Notes: a model not told the origin generated them from the letters alone. A DNA stretch of 64,000 nt from Dickeya zeae NCPPB 2538 (GCF_000406165.1 NZ_CM001977.1:474403-538402), one strand, 5' to 3'. Shown: positions 34,057-43,494, counted from the first letter of the stretch. Program-made: numbers and translations.

Positions 34057-34767
34057 ATGGATTTACCCGGTTTTGAGCAGGAACTCAGTCAATACGTCGC
34101 CCGTCATTTGGCGGACTCCACCGATGGTGCGCATGATCACCACCATCTGGTGCGGGTGGCGAATCATGCCCGGCACATTCAACAAAAAGAAGGTGGCGAT
34201 CTGCGGGTGATTATCGCCGCTGCTTATTTGCATGACATTGTGCTGGTGCCGAAAAATCATCCGGATCGTAGTCGGGCATCACGTATGGCGGCTGAAGAAG
34301 CGGTGCGTATTGTGTCGCGGGATTTTCCTGATTTCCCCCATGAGTTGCAGTCAGCACTGTTCCATGCGGTTGAAGCACACAGTTTTAGCGCCGGTATCGC
34401 CGCAGAAACCCTGGAAGCGAAAATCGTGCAGGATGCCGACCGGCTCGATTCCCTTGGTGCGTTGGGGCTGGCGCGGGTGTTTTATGTGGCGGGCATGATG
34501 GGGCGTCCGTTATTTGACTCGCAAGACTTGTTTGCCTGCGAACGTGAGCTGGACGATCGCCTCTACACGTTGGATCACTTCCGCGTCAAACTGATGCGCC
34601 TGCCAGAAACCATGAATACGGCAGAGGGGAAACGCATTGCCGAAGCGAATGCGTCCTGGCTGGTGGATTTTCTTGCCAAACTGTCGGGGGAAGTGAACGG
34701 CGACCCAACGCGGCTTGACCCGCAGGTGCGCGAACGCTTTAACGCCTGGCATCCCTGGCTGGTTTGA
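34057..34767 (+). CDS. HD-domain phosphohydrolase, YedJ-like
   Basis: 236 residues, near the length of E. coli YedJ. The HD metal site is visible as DHHHLVRVANHARHI (first His), AAAYLHDIV (HD pair) and QDADRLDSLGALG (final Asp), with FHAVEAHSF between. YedJ-type proteins are cytoplasmic hydrolases of unclear substrate. It stands alone with an SD-like AGGAG ten bases before the ATG. Confidence 0.82.
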   Translation: MDLPGFEQELSQYVARHLADSTDGAHDHHHLVRVANHARHIQQKEGGDLRVIIAAAYLHDIVLVPKNHPDRSRASRMAAEEAVRIVSRDFPDFPHELQSALFHAVEAHSFSAGIAAETLEAKIVQDADRLDSLGALGLARVFYVAGMMGRPLFDSQDLFACERELDDRLYTLDHFRVKLMRLPETMNTAEGKRIAEANASWLVDFLAKLSGEVNGDPTRLDPQVRERFNAWHPWLV

Positions 34768-34919
34768 TAACGGTCGGTTTGGGTACTGGAATCCGTGGTT
34801 TTTTGCTGTCTCTGTGACGAAGAATGGCCGCGATGTAACGCAGAGCGGCCGGGATCACGTCATATGATGTCGAATCATGTTATCGATAAGCGAAACTATT
34901 CAGTCAGAGGGACGGATGG

Positions 34920-35726
34920 ATGGGAGCGTTGTCGCGCAGTCATGATAAACCGGCGGGTAATCAAAGCCTGTTACGGGGATTTTTGCTGCTTGAAATTTTA
35001 AGCAATTACCCGAATGGTTGCCCGCTGGCACACCTGGCCGGGTTGGCCCAGTTGAATAAAAGTACCGTGCATCGCTTGTTGCAGGGGTTGCAGGCATGTG
35101 GCTACGTGACCCCGGCACCGGCGGCGGGCAGCTATCGTTTGACCACCCGGTTTATTGCCGTCGGGCAGACATCACTGGCACCGCCAGAGGTGCTGCGGCT
35201 GATTGCCCCGCCGCTGCAGGCGTTGAACGCGGAGACCGGCGAGACCGTCAATTTTTCAAGACGTGAAGGCGACCACTGCATTTTGATCCATAAGCAGGAG
35301 CCGACGATCGGTATGTTGCGTACCCTCGCGTATCTGGGCCAACAGATGACGTTGTTCAGCTCGGCGATGGGGAAGCTGTTTTTAGCCGATGATACTGAAG
35401 ACGCGCTCTTTGCCTACTGGGGCAAGCAACAGTCGTCTATTCGCAAGTTGACCCCGTATACCATTACCGATCCGTACCACATGAAGCGGGAACTGGAAGA
35501 AGTGCGTCAGCGTGGGGTGGCGTTCGACAGGGAAGAGCATGAGGTCGGCGTATCCTGCATGGCTGCGCCGGTATTGGATGCGAATCAGCGGGTGAAGTAT
35601 GCCATTTCGTTGTCACTCTCTTCGGCCAAGTTGCGTCAAATCGATGAAGAAACTTTGTTAACGCCATTACGCCAGACCGCACAGGCGCTCTCGCTGGCGC
35701 TGAAAGCCCTGCCTGATGAGCAGTGA
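34920..35726 (+). CDS. IclR-family transcriptional regulator
   Basis: 268 residues. The N-terminal winged helix is SLLRGFLLLEILSNYPNG through NKSTVHRLLQGLQACGYV, and the effector domain follows with RREGDHCILIHKQE, LFSSAMGKLFLA and the REEHEVGVSCMAAPVLDAN segment near the C-terminus. No catabolic operon lies next to it: the HD hydrolase precedes it and the chemoreceptor converges on it. The target is unknown. Confidence 0.85.
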   Translation: MGALSRSHDKPAGNQSLLRGFLLLEILSNYPNGCPLAHLAGLAQLNKSTVHRLLQGLQACGYVTPAPAAGSYRLTTRFIAVGQTSLAPPEVLRLIAPPLQALNAETGETVNFSRREGDHCILIHKQEPTIGMLRTLAYLGQQMTLFSSAMGKLFLADDTEDALFAYWGKQQSSIRKLTPYTITDPYHMKRELEEVRQRGVAFDREEHEVGVSCMAAPVLDANQRVKYAISLSLSSAKLRQIDEETLLTPLRQTAQALSLALKALPDEQ

Positions 35727-35815
35727 AACGCATCCTTTCGGGTTGTGGGGGTAAAGGTCAGGAGAAAAGGAGAGTGGGTGGAGTCGAAGAACAGCGAGGA
35801 ACGGACAAACAGACC

Positions 35816-35843
35816 AAACGGGCCGTCGTAAGACGGCCCGTTT
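35816..35843. terminator. Terminator between the IclR gene and the converging chemoreceptor gene
   Basis: Perfect 12-bp stem AAACGGGCCGTC / GACGGCCCGTTT around loop GTAA, eight bases from the chemoreceptor stop. The A/T ends make it usable in both directions; it most likely ends the chemoreceptor transcript. Confidence 0.75.
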
Positions 35844-35850
35844 GTATCAG

Positions 35851-37446
35851 TTAGTTAAGACGCAGTGAGGATTGTTGAGTGTGAGTACCTAACTGGAAGA
35901 AGCGAACGGAGTCGCGCAACTGTTCACCTTGTTCCGTCATGGACTGTGCGGCAGTGGCCGCTTGCTCGACCAGCGCCGCGTTCTGCTGAGTGACGCGATC
36001 CATCTGATCGATAGCGACGCTGATTTCCTTAATCCCTTGATGCTGTTCGTTGGACGCCATCGAAATTTCCGCCACGATGTCGGTCACCTTGGTGACTGAA
36101 CTGACGATTTCTTCCATCGCCTGATTCGCCGTGTCAGCATGGCGGGAGCCATCGGTAATTTTCTCGACCGTACCTTCGATCAGCGTTTTGATCTCTTTGG
36201 CGGCGTTGGCACTCTTTTGCGCCAGGTTACGCACTTCACCGGCCACCACGGCAAATCCTTTACCTTGCTCACCGGCACGTGCCGCTTCCACCGCCGCGTT
36301 GAGCGCCAGAATATTGGTCTGGAAGGCGATACCTTCAATCACCGCGATAATATCGACGATCTTCTGTGAACTGTGGGAGATTTCATGCATCCGCTTGAGC
36401 ATGTCATCCACCACGTTACCGCCGTGCACCGCCGTCTGCGAGGTTTGCCGCGCCAGCTCGCTGGCCTGATGGGCGTTGTCGGCGTTACGTTTTACCGTTT
36501 CGGTAATCTGTTGCATGTTGGACGAGGTTTGCACCAACGATGCCGCCTGCTCTTCGGTACGCTGTGACAAGTCACTGTTACCCTGGGCTATTTCGCTGGC
36601 AGCCAGCGAAATAGACTCGCTGCCGTCAACAATCCCCCGGATGATTTCCGCCAGCTTGTCATTCATGAACTTCATGGTCGCCAGTAAGCTGGTGGTGTCG
36701 CCGTTACGCAGCGCAATCGGCACGCTCAGATTGCCTGATGCCACCTGATGCATGATGGCCGCGGCGTAGTCAGGTTCGCCACCCAACTGACGCGACAGGC
36801 TGCGGGTGATCAGTGTGGTGATGACCGCAGTGGCGATAAGCGCCAGCAGCAACAGACCGGACAGCATATACAGCGCATGCTGATAGCCTTCTTCTGACGC
36901 TGCCCCAGCCTGATCGCCAGAGGCAATTTCCATATCCACCAATTGCGCCAGATCTTTCATTAACTGGGTGCGGTATTTGGAGGAAACAGCACCGCTGATC
37001 TTGCTGGCTTCGTCCAGTTTTCCACCGTTAACTGCTTCAATAACCTTGGCGTTGACATCGACAAAGTTCTTAAAGTTATCCACTACCTGATTGAATAAGG
37101 CTTGTTTTTCCTGCGGTGCATTTTTCAGCAGGCTGGCGTAGTTGGCTTGTGCCTTAAGAAATAGATCCTGGTCCTGTAATAATTCAACCCGATGGCCCTC
37201 GACTTCCTGCGGTGTTTTTGAGGCGATGTATTGCACCTGCTGCAGTCGAATTTCCGACAGCATACCGCGCATTTCCAGCGTATAGCGTACTCCTGGCATA
37301 CGGCTGTTTTTGAACGAGACAACATTATTATCACTGGCATTGAGCTGGTAGATAGCCACAACCCCTAACAACAACATCATAACGATGAGCACGGAGAAAC
37401 CGAGCAGGAGCTTGGAGAAGACAGTTAATTGTGAGAGTTTTTTCAT
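35851..37446 (-). CDS. Methyl-accepting chemotaxis protein
   Basis: 531 residues. N-terminal membrane helix (LLLGFSVLIVMMLLLGVVAI), a periplasmic four-helix-bundle sensor of about 150 residues, a second helix near residue 190 (ALYMLSGLLLLALIATAVIT), then HAMP and a signalling domain. The hairpin tip is IAFQTNILALNAAVEAARAG, and the Gln/Glu-rich methylation segments flank it. The C-terminus lacks the NWETF pentapeptide for CheR/CheB tethering. The ligand is unknown. Confidence 0.92.
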   Translation of the reverse strand: MKKLSQLTVFSKLLLGFSVLIVMMLLLGVVAIYQLNASDNNVVSFKNSRMPGVRYTLEMRGMLSEIRLQQVQYIASKTPQEVEGHRVELLQDQDLFLKAQANYASLLKNAPQEKQALFNQVVDNFKNFVDVNAKVIEAVNGGKLDEASKISGAVSSKYRTQLMKDLAQLVDMEIASGDQAGAASEEGYQHALYMLSGLLLLALIATAVITTLITRSLSRQLGGEPDYAAAIMHQVASGNLSVPIALRNGDTTSLLATMKFMNDKLAEIIRGIVDGSESISLAASEIAQGNSDLSQRTEEQAASLVQTSSNMQQITETVKRNADNAHQASELARQTSQTAVHGGNVVDDMLKRMHEISHSSQKIVDIIAVIEGIAFQTNILALNAAVEAARAGEQGKGFAVVAGEVRNLAQKSANAAKEIKTLIEGTVEKITDGSRHADTANQAMEEIVSSVTKVTDIVAEISMASNEQHQGIKEISVAIDQMDRVTQQNAALVEQAATAAQSMTEQGEQLRDSVRFFQLGTHTQQSSLRLN

Positions 37447-37900
37447 CGCTGCTTTCTTTTATTAACGGACGGTATCTTTAGTAACGGCATGGTAATTCAA
37501 AAATTTATTCCCGTGATAGGGTCAGGTCATCATTTTGGTAAATTGTTTTTTATTTTTGGAACAGTGTTTTTGTGACAACAATGGGTGATTTTTTGTCGTT
37601 TTTATGAGTCAGCAAAATATTTGTGGCGTGAAGCCATGGGGCGAGAGGGTGTTGTATTTCAATAACGCCATTTCATACAAAAAAATAATAGTATGAATGG
37701 GTGTCGATAACGACCGCCACGGAGCGGGCACCCGGTGGCGTTTCGCCTTATTGCGCGGCGCCCGCCGGGTTAGTTGAGATGGGAGGCTGTTGACAAACAG
37801 CGATGTTGTTTTATGAATGGTGAAGTTTGCCCGGTCAGTGAACAGTTTCGTGCGGAATAAACGGTATAATTTCTTTGCTGCTTTATCGCACGCACGACAA

Positions 37901-38050
37901 TGAGAGGCTCAAACGCCGCCTCTCCTTGACCACTGGCTTGGTGGCTAAACAGTGGCGCTGCGCGCTACCTTCGGCGTTCGCCTTCGCTGTTCGGGCCGCC
38001 CGTGACGCGATTACTCGCCACATGCTGTGGCTCGCCCTACGGGCCAGCGT
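37901..38050 (+). repeat. Dispersed intergenic repeat, copy B
   Basis: Matches copy A (28343 to 28184, opposite orientation) in the same order of blocks. The leading hairpin here is GAGAGGC / GCCTCTC with the same loop TCAAACGCC; copy A has GGGAGGC / GCCTCCC, so one stem pair has changed from G-C to A-T on both sides. Further similarity (CGGCACGGGCTTTCGCCG, CGGCTCACCC) continues to about 38125, interrupted by a short AAAAACGC-rich hairpin. It lies in the 767-base gap 37447-38213 between the chemoreceptor and rhaM; the rest of the gap is A+T-rich near the chemoreceptor and without a gene. Confidence 0.6.
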
Positions 38051-38213
38051 AAACGCTGTTCAAAAACGCTTTTCGCGTTTTTGTCAGACGCGGCACGGGC
38101 TTTCGCCGCGTCCAGCGGCTCACCCGGCGAAGTCATCCACCTCAGCACTGTTTGGGACGCCAGAAAACTCCACTCACCGATAATCAAGGTGTTTGTCAGC
38201 GATCTGATAGCAA

Positions 38214-38528
38214 TTAGTCGAGATAAAAGACCGGTGCGAGTTCTGCGCTGACGGGGCTGTTGTCCGGGTTAGCAGGCATCACCTCTGTCATGTATTTCCA
38301 CCAGCGCTGGCAGACGTCAGTCTGAGCGATGGCATTCCAGCGTTCCTCTGATTCGATTTCCACATACGCAAACAGCAGGTGGCGAGTCGGGTCGAGGAAA
38401 ATACTGTAATGGTGCGCGCCGTGGGCTTTTAACTCGGCCTCCAGTTCCGGCCAGATAGGATTGTGACGACGCTGATATTCGTCGTGGCATTGCGCAAAAA
38501 CCTGCATCACAAAGGCTTTTCTCAACAT
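38214..38528 (-). CDS. rhaM: L-rhamnose mutarotase
   Basis: 104 residues from ATG 38528, equal to E. coli RhaM. Conserved segments are MLRKAFVMQVFAQCHDEYQR, HNPIWPELEAEL, HHYSIFLDPTRHLLFAYVEI and the WWKYMTEVMPANPDNSPV stretch with the active-site residues. It interconverts the alpha and beta forms of L-rhamnose for the isomerase. It is the last gene of the leftward rha operon. Confidence 0.93.
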   Translation of the reverse strand: MLRKAFVMQVFAQCHDEYQRRHNPIWPELEAELKAHGAHHYSIFLDPTRHLLFAYVEIESEERWNAIAQTDVCQRWWKYMTEVMPANPDNSPVSAELAPVFYLD

Positions 38529-38602
38529 GATGGTCATCCTGTGGCGAGCGATCGCTAAAACGGTTATCCCGCATGAGGCGGGGGAAACGTCCCTGTGTCC
38601 CA

Positions 38603-38676
38603 GGCGGGCAGCGCGAAATCACCCGGTTTCACCCGCTGTCACCTGACGGTGAACCCGGCTGTTGTCGCTGCCCGCC
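38603..38676. repeat. Long hairpin between rhaD and rhaM
   Basis: Outer arms GGCGGGCAGCG (38603-38613) and CGCTGCCCGCC (38666-38676) pair perfectly over 11 bp, and an inner pair CCGGTTTCACC / GGTGAACCCGG extends the stem with one or two mismatches. The space between the genes is 180 bases. A hairpin this strong may lower rhaM expression or protect the upstream mRNA end; it may also be a REP-like element. Confidence 0.55.
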
Positions 38677-38708
38677 GGGTGTCCTGGAGACTGAGGCGAG
38701 CCTGCCTG

Positions 38709-39539
38709 TTACGCGATAGGGTGCAAAGCAGCCGCCATTGGCGTAACCCCAAAGCGCTGTCCGAGGGCGATCAGCTCTTCGGTCGAGATGGTCTGTTTTT
38801 TGCCGCCCATCGAACGTACCTTGACCATCACTTCCGCCGATTTCTCCGCGGTGTCGATCAGGCCGAAGGCATCATCCAGCGAGGGGCCGGTGCCAAAAAT
38901 ACCGTGGAACGGCCACAATACCAGCGAGTGGTGCCGCATTTGTTCCGCTGTCGCATCGCCGATGGCGTCCGTTCCCGGCACCATCCACGGGACAATGCCG
39001 ATACCGTCTGGGAATACCACCAGACATTCAGTACTGCCTTCCCACAGTTCACGGGTGAAGGTGGCGCTGTTCAGTTCCAGCACATAGCTCAGCGCGATCA
39101 GGTTGGTGGCGTGGCAATGCATGATCACCCGATCCCGCCCGCCGCTGACCTTCATACGCACGATGTGCGACTGGAAATGGGCCGCCAGCTCCGACGTTGG
39201 CAGGCCACCGTTAGTCAGCCCCCAGAAAATACGATAACCACGACCGTCGCCATTCACCTGCAACAGCACCAGATTGTCTGCCGGGTCCAGTTGCACATTG
39301 CGAAAGAACTTGCCGGATCCAGTGACGATAAACCAGCAGCCTGCCAGTTCCGGCATGGGCTGAGACAGCGTTTCATGGCGCGGGTGTGGATAGAAATCGC
39401 TTTCAAATGGCGTCACATCGTTTGTGGTCAGGCGCAGGCTGATGTTGCCGCCGTTGCGCTCATCCCAGCCTTTGAGCCACATATCGCTGGTGGCTTTGAT
39501 CATTCCCTGTACAAACCAGGAGGAGAGAATTGATTGCAT
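38709..39539 (-). CDS. rhaD: Rhamnulose-1-phosphate aldolase
   Basis: 276 residues, class II aldolase. It begins MQSILSSWFVQGMIKATSDM and has KGWDERNGGNISLRL, SGKFFRNV, the zinc-binding IMHCHATNLIALSY and LFPFHG-like LWPFHGIFGTG. It splits L-rhamnulose 1-phosphate to DHAP and L-lactaldehyde in the cytoplasm. It follows rhaA by 23 bases in the rhaBADM transcript. Confidence 0.95.
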   Translation of the reverse strand: MQSILSSWFVQGMIKATSDMWLKGWDERNGGNISLRLTTNDVTPFESDFYPHPRHETLSQPMPELAGCWFIVTGSGKFFRNVQLDPADNLVLLQVNGDGRGYRIFWGLTNGGLPTSELAAHFQSHIVRMKVSGGRDRVIMHCHATNLIALSYVLELNSATFTRELWEGSTECLVVFPDGIGIVPWMVPGTDAIGDATAEQMRHHSLVLWPFHGIFGTGPSLDDAFGLIDTAEKSAEVMVKVRSMGGKKQTISTEELIALGQRFGVTPMAAALHPIA

Positions 39540-39562
39540 GGTGAATCCTTAACGTTGACAGA

Positions 39563-40819
39563 TTAACGCTGACAGAGAACGGTGTTTTCGTAGTGGCGTA
39601 CCGATTGCAGCCAGTCGCTGCCGGGCATGACGTCATGTTGCTGGCAGTAGTGCTCCCACACCGCCTGCCACGGCAGCGATTTCTGCTCTTCCAGCAGTGC
39701 CAGACGGGCGGTGTAGTCGCCGTTTTGTTCCAGCGTGCGCAGGGTGTCAGTGGGTTCCAGCAACGCGCGCAGCAAGGCTTTTTTCATGTTGCGGGTGCCG
39801 ATAACCCAGGCGGCGATGCGGTTGATGGAGGCGTCGAAGAAATCCAGCCCGATATGCACCCGGTTAAACAGGTTATGGCGCACGATTTCATGGGCGATGG
39901 CTTGGGTTTCGTCGTCCAGCAGCACCACGTGGTCGCTGTCCCAACGTACCGGGCGGCTGACGTGCAGCAGCAGGCGTGGCACATACAGGCTGGCGCTGGA
40001 GATCTTGTCGGAAATCACTTCAGTGGGGTGGAAGTGCCCGGCGTCCAGACAAAGTGCCGTCTGGCGACTGGTGGCGTACCCCATGTAAAACTCGCCGGAG
40101 CCGACGGTAAAACTTTCCGCCCCTAACCCGAACAGCTTGCTCTCTACGGCGTCGATGTGGTGGGCCGGATCCAGTTTTTCCGCGATCACTTCATCCAGTG
40201 ATGCCAGCAACCGCTGACGGAATGCCAGCCTGTCTACCGTCAGATCTTTCATCCCGTCCGGGATCCAGATATTCATGACCGAGGCTGTCCCCAGTTCGCG
40301 GCCGAACCAGGCGGAAATGCGGCGGCTGGCCTGACAGTGTTCTATCCAGAAGCGACGTATCTTTTCGTCCGGGTGCGACAGGGTAAACCCATCGCTACTA
40401 AAGGGGTGCGAAAAGCAGGTTGGGTTAAAATCCAGCCCCAGATGCTGTTCTTTGGCCCACGCGACCCAGTTGCTGAAATGCTGTGGTTCGATGGCATTAC
40501 GCGCCACCGGCGTCTCCGATTCCAGATAGATCGCATGCAGATTAAGGCGTTTCGGGCCGGGAATGTGGCGAAAGGCTTGCTCCAGGTCGGCGCGTAATTC
40601 GCTGGCGTTGCGTGCCTTGCCGGGGTAGTTACCGGTTGCCTGAATACCGCCGGTCAACGCCCCGCCGTTGTGCTCGAAGCCGGTGACGTCATCGCCCTGC
40701 CAGCAGTGGATGGAAACCGGAATCTGATCGAGCTGGCGCAGTGCGGCATCCACATCGATATTCAGGCGGGCGTAACGTTCCTGGGCCAGACGCCAGGCTG
40801 TTTCTAGTGCGGTATTCAT
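39563..40819 (-). CDS. rhaA: L-rhamnose isomerase
   Basis: 418 residues, the normal length. Conserved segments: SIHCWQGDDVTGFE, GGIQATGNYPGKARNA, LHAIYLES, LGLDFNPTCFSHP, LDAGHFHPTE with metal ligands, and DSDHVV. It converts L-rhamnose to L-rhamnulose. Its start overlaps the rhaB stop by four bases. Confidence 0.96.
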   Translation of the reverse strand: MNTALETAWRLAQERYARLNIDVDAALRQLDQIPVSIHCWQGDDVTGFEHNGGALTGGIQATGNYPGKARNASELRADLEQAFRHIPGPKRLNLHAIYLESETPVARNAIEPQHFSNWVAWAKEQHLGLDFNPTCFSHPFSSDGFTLSHPDEKIRRFWIEHCQASRRISAWFGRELGTASVMNIWIPDGMKDLTVDRLAFRQRLLASLDEVIAEKLDPAHHIDAVESKLFGLGAESFTVGSGEFYMGYATSRQTALCLDAGHFHPTEVISDKISSASLYVPRLLLHVSRPVRWDSDHVVLLDDETQAIAHEIVRHNLFNRVHIGLDFFDASINRIAAWVIGTRNMKKALLRALLEPTDTLRTLEQNGDYTARLALLEEQKSLPWQAVWEHYCQQHDVMPGSDWLQSVRHYENTVLCQR

Positions 40820-42288
40820 ACGGTGAGCTCCTCATTAATCTGACACAGCGCCTGAAAGCGACGCCAGTGATCAGCAAAATCACTATCCTGTCGGGGGATA
40901 AACGGTTGTAGCGGGATGTTGTCGGTGAGAAGACGACGAAACGCCTCCAGGTTTGCCACGTCGCCCTGGGCTATCAACTGACAGCCGATATTGCCGAGGG
41001 TAGAGGCCTCAACCGGACCGGCCAGCACCGGCACCTGACAGACGTCAGCGCACAGTTGGTTGAGCAGGTGGTTGCGGCTACCGCCGCCGACAACATGCAA
41101 ATGGCGTAACGGCGTACCGCGCAGCGCGCCGAGTGTCAGCAGGCCCTGACGGTAGGACAACGCCAGGCTATCCAGAATGCAGCGCACCAGCGCCACCGTG
41201 CCGACAGGCTGTGGCTGGTCGTGTTCACGGCAGAGTTCACGCAGGGCATCGCTCATGGAAGGCGGGTTAATCAGCCGTTCGTCGTTTGGGTTTATCAGGC
41301 TGACAAAGCCCGGTTGTGCTGCCGCCGCTTCAAGCAAGGCGGGCAGGTCGGTGACCTGTTGTTCCTGACATACCCGCTGCAACAGCCAGAGCCCCATAAT
41401 ATTTTTCAGTACCCGATAACGGCCGCCGACACCGCCTTCATTGGTGAGGTTCGCGGCCAGCGCCGCCGGGCCGGTCAGCGGCGTATGGCTTTCAATGCCG
41501 ATAAGCGACCAGGTACCGGAGCTGAGATAAGCACTGTCTGCATCGGTCAGCGGGGTGGCGACCACCGCGCTGGCGGTGTCGTGGGTCGCCACGCTCACGA
41601 TGGGTACCGCACGGCCGCTGGGTGCGACCCACTCCCCAAGCGTCTGGCCCGGTTGATGCGGGGTGGCAAGCCAGTTGGGCGGTATGCCCAGATAATCCAG
41701 CAGACCGTGGTCCCAGTCACCGCTGTGTAGATTCAGCAACTGCGTGGTGCTGGCGTTGGTGTATTCGCAGGCCATCTGGCCGGTTAACCGGTAGTGAAAA
41801 TAGTCTGGGATCATCAGCAGATGCGCTATTTGACCCCAAACATCCGGCTCCTGCTGGCGCAGCGCCCGCAGTTGGTAGAGGGTATTGAACGGCAAAAACT
41901 GAATACCGGTCTGGCGGTAGAGGTGCTCGCGGCCCAGTTCGGCGGTGACCTGCGCCATCTGGCCGTCAGTACGATGGTCACGGTAAGAGTAGGTCAGGCC
42001 CAGCCGGTTTCCTTGCTTATCCAGCGCGATCATATCCACCCCCCAGCTGTCGATACCGATGCTGACCGGGTGAATGCCGCGGGCGTCGATGGTTTCAAGC
42101 CCGTGTCTAATCTGACGTTCCAGTTCGTCCAGATCCCACAGGTGATGCCCCTGCCAGTGACGCAGCGGGTTGCTGAAACGGTGAATTTCCTCCAGCGTTA
42201 ACTGGCGGGTTTCGGTCCCCAGCGATGCCAGCATGACCCGTCCGCTGGATGCACCAAGATCGACTGCTACATAATGCCTGACCGCCAT
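40816..42288 (-). CDS. rhaB: L-rhamnulokinase
   Basis: 490 residues from ATG 42288, with GGAGAG upstream; the longer frame has no support. FGGY kinase features: VAVDLGASSGRVML, IGIDSWGVDM, TGIQFLPFNTLYQL, SVATHDTASAVVATPL and VVGGGSRNHLLNQLCAD. It phosphorylates L-rhamnulose at C1. It is the first gene of the operon and is divergent from rhaS across a 347-base control region. Confidence 0.95.
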   Translation of the reverse strand: MAVRHYVAVDLGASSGRVMLASLGTETRQLTLEEIHRFSNPLRHWQGHHLWDLDELERQIRHGLETIDARGIHPVSIGIDSWGVDMIALDKQGNRLGLTYSYRDHRTDGQMAQVTAELGREHLYRQTGIQFLPFNTLYQLRALRQQEPDVWGQIAHLLMIPDYFHYRLTGQMACEYTNASTTQLLNLHSGDWDHGLLDYLGIPPNWLATPHQPGQTLGEWVAPSGRAVPIVSVATHDTASAVVATPLTDADSAYLSSGTWSLIGIESHTPLTGPAALAANLTNEGGVGGRYRVLKNIMGLWLLQRVCQEQQVTDLPALLEAAAAQPGFVSLINPNDERLINPPSMSDALRELCREHDQPQPVGTVALVRCILDSLALSYRQGLLTLGALRGTPLRHLHVVGGGSRNHLLNQLCADVCQVPVLAGPVEASTLGNIGCQLIAQGDVANLEAFRRLLTDNIPLQPFIPRQDSDFADHWRRFQALCQINEELTV

Positions 42289-42413
42289 TGCCGTTCTCTC
42301 CGTTATCGATAAGGTGTGGGTGACTGTGTTTGGCAGTGTAGGAAAGTTGCGGCGGCGGCACCTTTGGGTGAGTGCCACCTGAAAAATGGGGATGGCAAAA
42401 TGGCAAAGTTGGC

Positions 42414-42429
42414 TGTGAAGCGGTTCACG
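42414..42429. promoter_or_regulatory. Likely CRP site 1 in the rhaB-rhaS control region
   Basis: TGTGA-6-TCACG matches the CRP consensus TGTGA-N6-TCACA at nine of ten positions, 126 bases upstream of rhaB. The region also holds repeated GGCAAA-type elements near 42393-42408 that might be RhaS half-sites; I cannot confirm them by eye. Confidence 0.6.
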
Positions 42430-42480
42430 ATTTGCGGTGATAGCCGGTGAGAGGCCCGCTTCAGATTGACGATAAGCGCC

Positions 42481-42496
42481 TGTGATCCTGACCACA
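42481..42496. promoter_or_regulatory. Likely CRP site 2 in the rhaB-rhaS control region
   Basis: TGTGATCCTGACCACA agrees with the CRP consensus at nine of ten core positions, centred 67 bases from the first site and about 147 bases before rhaS. Two CRP sites would fit dual control of rhaBADM and rhaSR by carbon status. Confidence 0.55.
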
Positions 42497-42635
42497 TTTC
42501 AGTGATTTAACGGCTGAATCTTGAAAAAATGACCTCGCGAGGGCCATGTCGCGGCGCTATTTTAAGGCGCAGGGGCCTCCCTTCAGACTACTCTCTCCGA
42601 CAGGCGAATCAGTCAGGTGGAAGGGGGAATGCGAC

Positions 42636-43472
42636 ATGACACAACTTCATGGCGAGGAGTTTTTTGTTTCACCCGCGGCGACAGTAGCCGTAGAACCCCG
42701 GATGCCGCAGCACGCCTTTCCCGAGCACTATCACGACTTTTGGGAGATAGTGCTGGTCGAGCAAGGTGCCGGTGTGCACGTGTTCAACGATCAACCCTTC
42801 GCGCTTTGTAGCGGGGCGGTGTTTTTCGTGCGCGACAACGATCGCCATCTGTTTGAACAGGTGGAGGAACTGCACCTGACCAATGTGCTGTATCGCTCGC
42901 CGCGTGGGTTCCGCTTTCTGTCGGACATCGCGCCGTTTCTGCCGTATGGCGCGAATGGCGAGTGGCTGGGACAATGGCAACTGAATGCCGGGACGCAGCA
43001 GCAGGTCAAGCAGTTGATTCTGCAGCTGGCGGCGCTGGCGCGCCATGAACGACCGGAAGATATTGCGACCAGTGAAAGCCTGTTCCTGCAGATTCTGGTG
43101 CTGTTGCGGCAAAAGAGCTTTCAGACGCAGGGGGACGGCAGCGAGCGGCTGGGAATTCAGGCGTTGCTGGGCTGGTTGCAGCATAACTTCTGCGAAGAGG
43201 TGGACTGGGACACGCTGGCGGACCGTTTTTCGCTGTCGTTGCGTACGCTACACCGACAGGTAAAACAGCGCACCGGCATGACGCCACAGCGTTACCTGAA
43301 CCGGTTGCGTCTGCTGGAAGCGCGGCGTCGGTTGCAGCACAGTGATGACTCGATTACCACCATCGCCCATGATTGTGGTTTCAGTGACAGTAATCACTTC
43401 TCCACCCAGTTCCGCAAAGCCTTTTCGCTGGCCCCGAAAGCGTTGCGCCATCAGGCGCTGTGTGAGGACTAA
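42636..43472 (+). CDS. rhaS: RhaS, AraC-family activator of rhamnose catabolism
   Basis: 278 residues from ATG 42636, as in E. coli, with AAGGGGGA upstream; the earlier frame start is not needed. The cupin-like sensor domain (AFPEHYHDFWEIVLVEQGAG, FFVRDNDRHLFEQ) precedes two AraC helix-turn-helix motifs (TLADRFSLSLRTLHRQVKQR, and DSITTIAHDCGFSDSNHFST). With L-rhamnose it activates rhaBADM and, where present, the transport gene. No rhaT is seen in this window. Confidence 0.92.
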   Translation: MTQLHGEEFFVSPAATVAVEPRMPQHAFPEHYHDFWEIVLVEQGAGVHVFNDQPFALCSGAVFFVRDNDRHLFEQVEELHLTNVLYRSPRGFRFLSDIAPFLPYGANGEWLGQWQLNAGTQQQVKQLILQLAALARHERPEDIATSESLFLQILVLLRQKSFQTQGDGSERLGIQALLGWLQHNFCEEVDWDTLADRFSLSLRTLHRQVKQRTGMTPQRYLNRLRLLEARRRLQHSDDSITTIAHDCGFSDSNHFSTQFRKAFSLAPKALRHQALCED

Positions 43473-43476
43473 GAGC

Positions 43477-43494
43477 CCTAATGGGATAGGCTCT
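43477..43494. repeat. Lone copy of the right end of the 144-bp palindromic element
   Basis: CCTAATGGGATAGGCTCT differs at one position from the right terminus at 24668-24685. It forms a small hairpin with the preceding AGAGCC and fills the gap between the rhaS stop and rhaR. No other part of the element is visible here, so it is either a remnant or a minimal unit. Confidence 0.6.

Noticed and set aside
37875..38183. 102-codon plus-strand frame in the rhaM-chemoreceptor gap
   Set aside because: It reads through the intergenic repeat copy B; similarity to copy A is at the DNA level with hairpins and is not frame-preserving.
38595..39533. 312-codon plus-strand frame opposite rhaD
   Set aside because: Antisense shadow of a clear rhaD; no family features or ribosome site.
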